Below are positions 59,267 to 64,000 of a stretch of 64,000 nt of DNA, one piece after another. Origin of the DNA: Bacteroidota bacterium (GTDB lineage: Bacteria > Bacteroidota > Bacteroidia > AKYH767-A > 2013-40CM-41-45); the NCBI GenBank assembly GCA_016721305.1, contig JADKIH010000025.1, forward strand, positions 67,149 to 131,148. The letters are read 5' to 3'. Position numbers and translations under genes: made by a program. How positions within the stretch are numbered: the stretch's first letter is position 1; every line of letters starts with the position of its first letter. Under the pieces are notes generated by a model that did no database searches, was not told where the DNA came from, and worked only from the letters and a program-made list of their open reading frames with translations.

Positions 59267-61453
59267 TTAATTACGAATAATTACCTTTTGATGAAGAATT
59301 TTTTGACCGAGACTCAGACGCAGAGTGTATACACCTGCTGCCACATTATCCATCTCAACTGTATTCGATCCTTTGTCGGTTACTACATCAAAAGAATTAA
59401 CTATACTACCAACTGCATTCAACAGTTCAACTTTTGCTTCTACATTGCCAAATGATTTAAACGCAACTTTGAAACTACCTGAAGAAGGGTTCGGAAAGAT
59501 AGTAATTTCTTCACTCGAAAGTTCATTTTCAGAAATACCTACCATTACATTCAATAAATTGACACTACTTTGACAACCGTAGCTATTTGTCGCAACGACA
59601 ACATAGTCGCCATTCTGTGTTACGACATATGAGGCATCCGTTGCTCCCGGAATGAGATTGGAATTGTAGTACCACTCATAGCTTGCAAATCCTTGTGTAG
59701 CATTGAGGCTATCTCCAACATGAGCGACAGTCAACGCAGGCAGTGGATTGATATGAATATATTCAGGTTGATACAGAGTATCGACTCCTGCAGCATTAGT
59801 GACCATGAGAGTTACATCGTAATCGCCGGCATTCGGATAGCAGACAGTCGGATTAGGCAACGGACTCGATGCAGGTGAGCCACCCGGGAAGTACCATTGA
59901 TAGCTTGCTCCTGTTTGCGGAGCGGCGTTAAACGATACACACGTATTCGCACAAACTACCGGGTTCCCTGAAGCAAACAATGCATTTGGCAATTGTTGAT
60001 CGGTGAAAGTAGTGATAGTAGTATTCGTTACGATCGGATCGTTGTAATCGAAAACGATGTAAGAAGTATTTGTCACCACTGTCGGGTCAGGCAAATTAGG
60101 CAAAGGGTTTATCCTGTATTGAACAAAACCATGGCTACCCGGTTCATCCGTTGTACTATCAGGCAACATGATATGATTGAATGAAAAGCGCAATGCACCT
60201 GATGGAGTGTATTGAGTAGTTACAGGATCGCTGCTGCCGATAATTTCGAGCGTATTCAAGTCCATGTTAGCATCAATCGTATCGTAGATTGACACATCGT
60301 AGGCCGTATCATTTCCTGTGTTCTGGAAGTTAATTGTGTACGACAATTGATTATCCATTGGTGTCGGATTACCGACAGCGGTACGATAAGGGAAAACCAT
60401 TTTCTCATTCGGATCATAAGAGCAACGAACAACCGTTGCAAACGAATCAGCATACATTGTAAGAAGATTTCCGGAATTATCGCGTAAGCTATCGATCACA
60501 GAATACCATACAAACTGACCGGCTGATGGATTGCCAAAATAAACATAAGGATTTCCCACGGTGAAAGATTGACCCGGAGCTATGTTATTGTAATACCAGA
60601 TGAGTGTATCGCCAAGATTAACATCAGGCGCAGGCGAAGAACTTATAAATCCTAAATTCGAAGAAAGCAAGAGAGAAATGCTTCCGAATGCTGTATCGTT
60701 TCCATTATTTCTCAGAGTAACAGATGTATAACCCGTGCTGTTACACCTCATTCTATCATGAAAGACAAGTAACTCCTGCTTATATAATACCTGTGCGGTG
60801 AAAGCTCCGAAATCCAGATTCGATTGCGATGGAGGGACAGTCACATTATAAGAAACTGGAGAAGACGTTTGACTATAGGAGAAAGCCGGCAGATATGAAA
60901 CATTATACGTTGCCGAATCTACTGCAAGACCGTAATTTCCATTCTGGTCACTCAAAGAAATATTTCCGCCGGGGTTTACAACAATCCGATGATTGGCCAA
61001 GCCTTGTTCATTAATATCTTTTATACCATCCTGATTTGCGTCGAAGTAGATTTGCCCGGTAATCGTTCCGGCATCACCATTGATTGTGAAGGCTCCATAT
61101 TGTGGATCATCCGAATAAGTCCAGCCATTAAAAGGATCCCAATAGTAATTCTTGACATGTACATCATAAAGACCTGTTGGAGCATTTAACGGGATGGAAA
61201 ATGTTGCCCATAGAGAGTCGGCAAAAGTAAAGAGCGTATAATTCCAGTCTGCATAAATTACAGTAGCGCCCTGTTGGAGATAAATATCCTGATTTCCTGT
61301 TGGACCACTACCAATAGCTAAATATCCGGCCGATGTAGTAATAGTTGTATTGATGTGCTGGCCTTTGTATCCGAAATTCGGAGTGATGGATTGACTTGTC
61401 GCATCGAAAACAACCTGGCTGAGAAGGAATAAGATTAGTAATAGTTTTTTCAT
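59267..61453 (-). CDS. T9SS cargo protein with SdrD-B-like, DUF7619-like and PKD domains
   Basis: A 728-aa secreted protein from ATG 61453 (MKKLLLILFLLSQVVF...SQS); an in-frame ATG 21 codons upstream is rejected because it lies before the signal peptide. An IPT-like opening (ITPNFGYKGQHINTTITTSAG) leads to an SdrD-B-like segment (GTITGQIYFDANQDGIKDINEQGLANH, about 140-210). Two repeated-anchor domains follow, including CSYDPNEKMVFP ... LSYTINFQNTGNDTAYDVSIYDTID ... GSHGFVQYRI (about 360-480). One PKD-like and one Ig-like domain precede a type A sorting domain (ITIFPNPSSGSFKVAFKS ... KVIIRN). A surface adhesin or spacer is likely. The next gene upstream is a paralogue. Confidence 0.87.
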   Translation of the reverse strand: MKKLLLILFLLSQVVFDATSQSITPNFGYKGQHINTTITTSAGYLAIGSGPTGNQDIYLQQGATVIYADWNYTLFTFADSLWATFSIPLNAPTGLYDVHVKNYYWDPFNGWTYSDDPQYGAFTINGDAGTITGQIYFDANQDGIKDINEQGLANHRIVVNPGGNISLSDQNGNYGLAVDSATYNVSYLPAFSYSQTSSPVSYNVTVPPSQSNLDFGAFTAQVLYKQELLVFHDRMRCNSTGYTSVTLRNNGNDTAFGSISLLLSSNLGFISSSPAPDVNLGDTLIWYYNNIAPGQSFTVGNPYVYFGNPSAGQFVWYSVIDSLRDNSGNLLTMYADSFATVVRCSYDPNEKMVFPYRTAVGNPTPMDNQLSYTINFQNTGNDTAYDVSIYDTIDANMDLNTLEIIGSSDPVTTQYTPSGALRFSFNHIMLPDSTTDEPGSHGFVQYRINPLPNLPDPTVVTNTSYIVFDYNDPIVTNTTITTFTDQQLPNALFASGNPVVCANTCVSFNAAPQTGASYQWYFPGGSPASSPLPNPTVCYPNAGDYDVTLMVTNAAGVDTLYQPEYIHINPLPALTVAHVGDSLNATQGFASYEWYYNSNLIPGATDASYVVTQNGDYVVVATNSYGCQSSVNLLNVMVGISENELSSEEITIFPNPSSGSFKVAFKSFGNVEAKVELLNAVGSIVNSFDVVTDKGSNTVEMDNVAAGVYTLRLSLGQKILHQKVIIRN

Positions 61454-61652
61454 AGCTATAACATTGAAATTACATAACACTGTTTTGGGCAATGTTAAAT
61501 AAATACCGGAATACAAGATATAAAATATGCAATCCTTGCTCTAAATATTACTTAACATTGAGGTAATCGGGTAAAATATAGCCGTGAACCAAATGTTTTA
61601 GCAACAAGTTTGACTCACGACTTTTTCTAAAAAACAGAACGAATAACCATCA

Positions 61653-63873
61653 TTATTGAACCAATACCTTTCTGATCACACTTCCGTTTTGCGTACTTAA
61701 CTTAAGTGAATAGACTCCTGCAGAAATTCCATTTATATCAAGAGTGCTTTTTTCTGATACCGGATTAAATTGATCTGAGTAAACAAGTTGACCGACTGAA
61801 TTCAACAGCTGAACATCCACAACACTATTTGTTTTCGACAAGTATTGAACCCGGAAACTTCCATTCGAAGGATTCGGGAAAACAGACACAGTACTTCCAT
61901 CGGCAAACACATTTGAAATTCCGGTTACCACATTGAGCAAGCTCACACTGCTTTGACATCCGAAGCTATTTGTGACGAGCAAAGTATAGTCGCCGTCTTG
62001 TGTCGCTAAAATTGAAGAAGTTCCTACTCCGATCAGAGTAGCGAAATAATACCACTGATAAAAACCAAATCCAGGAGTTGCAATCAAGCTATCACCAACC
62101 TGGTTAACCTGAACGTTTGGCGAAGGATTGACAGATGCATAATTTGGTTGAACAAGAGTATCGGAGCCGAGCGCATTCGTAGCAATTAAAGTAACATCGA
62201 AAGAGCCATCGTTGAAATAACAAACTGACGGATTAGGAAGATTCGAAGTAGCCGGACTTCCACCCTGGAAGATCCATTGATACGTTGTTCCGCTTTGCGT
62301 TGTTGCTGAATAATTGATACAGCTATTGGCACAAACACTGTTTACGTTTGAATTCAGTGAGGCAACAGGTATTGCAAATTTGTAAGCGTGTTAAGCGATG
62401 TATTTGTAACAATCGGGTCATTCAGGTCGAATACGATGTGAGCTGTATTAGTAATAGGAGTCGGATCAGGCAAAGAAGCGAGTCCTCGAATTCGATAATT
62501 CACAAAACCATGGCTGCCCGGTTCGTCGATGTTTGAATCAGGGAGAAGAATATTACTGAAAATAAATTGTGTTTCTCCATTCATTCCCATTTGAACATGG
62601 AGAGGATCGCTGCTTCCTAAAATTTCCAATGTATTTAAATCAAGGTCGGCATCTAATGTATCGTAGATTGTAACATTGAAAGCCGTATCTGTTCCCGTAT
62701 TCTGGAAGTTGATAGTATAGTTCAGATATTCATTCATTCCGTATAATGCGGAGCACCAATTCCAACCGGAGCAACATCTTTCTCATTCGGATCGCAAGAA
62801 CACGAAATAATAAAACTCCACGGAACGGAATAAGCCACAACAAAATTTCCTAAAACATCTTTCACTGAATCAGTCACAGTGTACCAAACACTTTGTCCTG
62901 CGGCAGGATCCTGAAATACTATCCAGTTTGTAGAACTTGTATTTCCGACACCAAAAGACTGATTGGTTTGAAGCGTACTATAATTCCAAATGAGAGTATC
63001 ACCACTTATAATATCCGGCATTGGTATAGAAGAGACGAATGGAAGATTCGACGAATGAACAATAGACACACTTCCCTGCGATGGCATCGTCCCGTTATTC
63101 ACTGTAGAGAAATAAGTATAGCCATGGGTTAAACAACGCAGAGGATGATTCATACACTTAATGTATGGCCATACAAAGAAGCAAAGGAATATGTACCAAA
63201 ATCATTTCCGGTCGAATTCGGAGGAACGCTTGCAGAATACGTATTCGGCAGACTCGTTTGAGCAAATCCGGAAGGTGGCAGATAAGTGAGAGTGTACGTT
63301 CCGGTATCCACATCAATCTGATAATTTCCGGCGGAATCGGTAAAGCCAATTATTCCTAATGGACTCAGTTGAACACGATGATTCGCCATTCCCGGTTCAC
63401 CCACATCTTTGCTTCCGTTTTGATTCGCATCGAAATAAACATTCCCGGAAACCGATCCGGCATTAAAACCCTGAATTAGGAAACCATTCGTGAGTATATT
63501 ATCAATAGAGAGACCTGACCACGGCTGATAAGTGAGAACGTGCACATCGTAAAATCCCGTTGCCGTATTCGAAGGAATATTAAACAGACAATAAAGAGAG
63601 TCCGTCGGGAGATTATAAGGCCAGCTATTATACATGTAGATGTTGACAGCCGGATCAAAAGAAGGATCACAATAAATAATGTTCGCTCCTTGTTGGAGGT
63701 AAATATCCTGATATCCGTACGGCCCGCTGCCATTAGATTATTCCCCAATTCGAAGTAATAGTTGACGTCAACGATTGTCCTCGAAAACCATTATTTGGTC
63801 TTATGGAAGCCACTTGTGCAAATGATAGATGGCCTAATAAAATAAAAAACAGAGCGAGTAGTTTTCGGTTCAT
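61653..63873 (-). CDS. paralogous T9SS cargo protein, broken by several frameshifts
   Basis: One gene of about 740 codons, co-linear with its neighbour at 59267-61453. It begins MNRKLLALFFILLGHLSFAQ at ATG 63873. Shifts lie at about 63745 and 63640, and open pieces follow at 63150-63635 (SdrD-B-like, SVSGNVYFDANQNGSKDVGEPG), 62734-63153 (SCDPNEKDVAPVG) and 62354-62737 (LNYTINFQNTGTDTAFNVTIYDTLD). The last piece, from about 62350, holds PKD/Ig domains and the sorting domain (VSVFPNPSNGSFRVQYLSK ... VIRKVLVQ). Each join needs one base. It is either a functional gene misread by assembly or a recent pseudogene; the intact residues at every conserved position favour the former. Confidence 0.75.
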
Positions 63874-63944
63874 GAGAGAGTTTATTAGAGAGAAAGAACA
63901 ATCGAAATTACTTTTTAATCGGTTCCAATTTCAAAATGTTCAGG

Positions 63945-63998
63945 TTATTTGGCTAACAGTTGCGTAGAGCCGATGACGATGAAGAAATTGGGGGTGAA
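63945..63998 (-). CDS. C-terminal end of an unidentified protein (partial)
   Basis: The last ~17 codons of a minus-strand frame read FTPNFFIVIGSTQLLAK then TAA at 63945. It is 70 bp upstream of the next gene and runs off the window edge. The pattern 'hhhhGShhhhA' resembles the end of Mur-ligase/FolC-type proteins, but is too short to call. Confidence 0.3.
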   Translation of the reverse strand, partial: FTPNFFIVIGSTQLLAK

Positions 63999-64000
63999 GG

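Overview
The window is a piece of a Bacteroidota chromosome. The evidence is a high density of secreted proteins with type IX secretion (T9SS) C-terminal sorting domains, lipoproteins with Bacteroidota-style lipoboxes, promoters of the TTTG-N19-TAnnTTTG type, and moderate-to-low GC. Family or genus cannot be fixed from the sequence alone. At least 20 genes-worth of single-base frameshifts, most of them in short homopolymers, suggest uncorrected indels of a draft or long-read assembly. They cluster at about 20-35 kb and 61-64 kb, while ORFs of 3, 5.9 and 7.1 kb elsewhere are intact.

Layout. 1-12 kb holds housekeeping and signalling genes: a partial C-terminal processing protease, a dCMP deaminase, a frameshifted TPR membrane protein, a lipoprotein, a 1013-aa ABCG-like ABC transporter, and a SiaA/SiaB/SiaC-like partner-switch module (PP2C phosphatase, SiaB-like kinase, DUF1987 SiaC with its Thr68) that has no SiaD diguanylate cyclase. 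12-20 kb holds a class A beta-lactamase-like hydrolase, a 1964-aa secreted multidomain protein (PKD, endonuclease/phosphatase fold, P-domain, MopE-like and dockerin-like C terminus) and tRNA-Leu(CAA).

19.8-23.0 kb is an AT-rich scar of decayed genes directly after the tRNA. It is bracketed by two related ~165-bp elements that look like IS21-type ends, and outside these by a ~50-bp direct repeat. 23-35 kb holds a fatty acid desaturase, secreted proteins, a GldM-C-like small protein, a histidine phosphatase, a MESH1-like HD hydrolase, a four-copy ~232-bp tandem repeat of unknown nature, an RluE-like pseudouridine synthase, and a second copy of the dockerin-like-tailed protein.

35-47 kb is a run of T9SS cargo (multicopper oxidase, two small cargo proteins, M4 metalloprotease), then YceI, a Crp/Fnr regulator, an arsR-DUF6428-arsC operon without a visible arsenite pump, and a CAP-domain lipoprotein. 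47-54 kb is one 2370-aa subtilase-like T9SS protein with an unusual catalytic Asn and a hexapeptide (NGRAIV) repeat tract. 54-59 kb holds an adenylate-cyclase-like TPR protein, an HD-domain protein and a cNMP-domain hybrid histidine kinase. 59-64 kb holds two paralogous T9SS cargo proteins, the second heavily frameshifted.

Between genes there is a striking recurring architecture: degenerate heptamer or octamer tandem arrays, each locus with its own word (GGGTTGC, TTCAAGG, AGTAAGT, CAATCTT, TTGGTCG, GATTAGCT), usually facing a reverse-complement array so that the transcript would fold into a hairpin.
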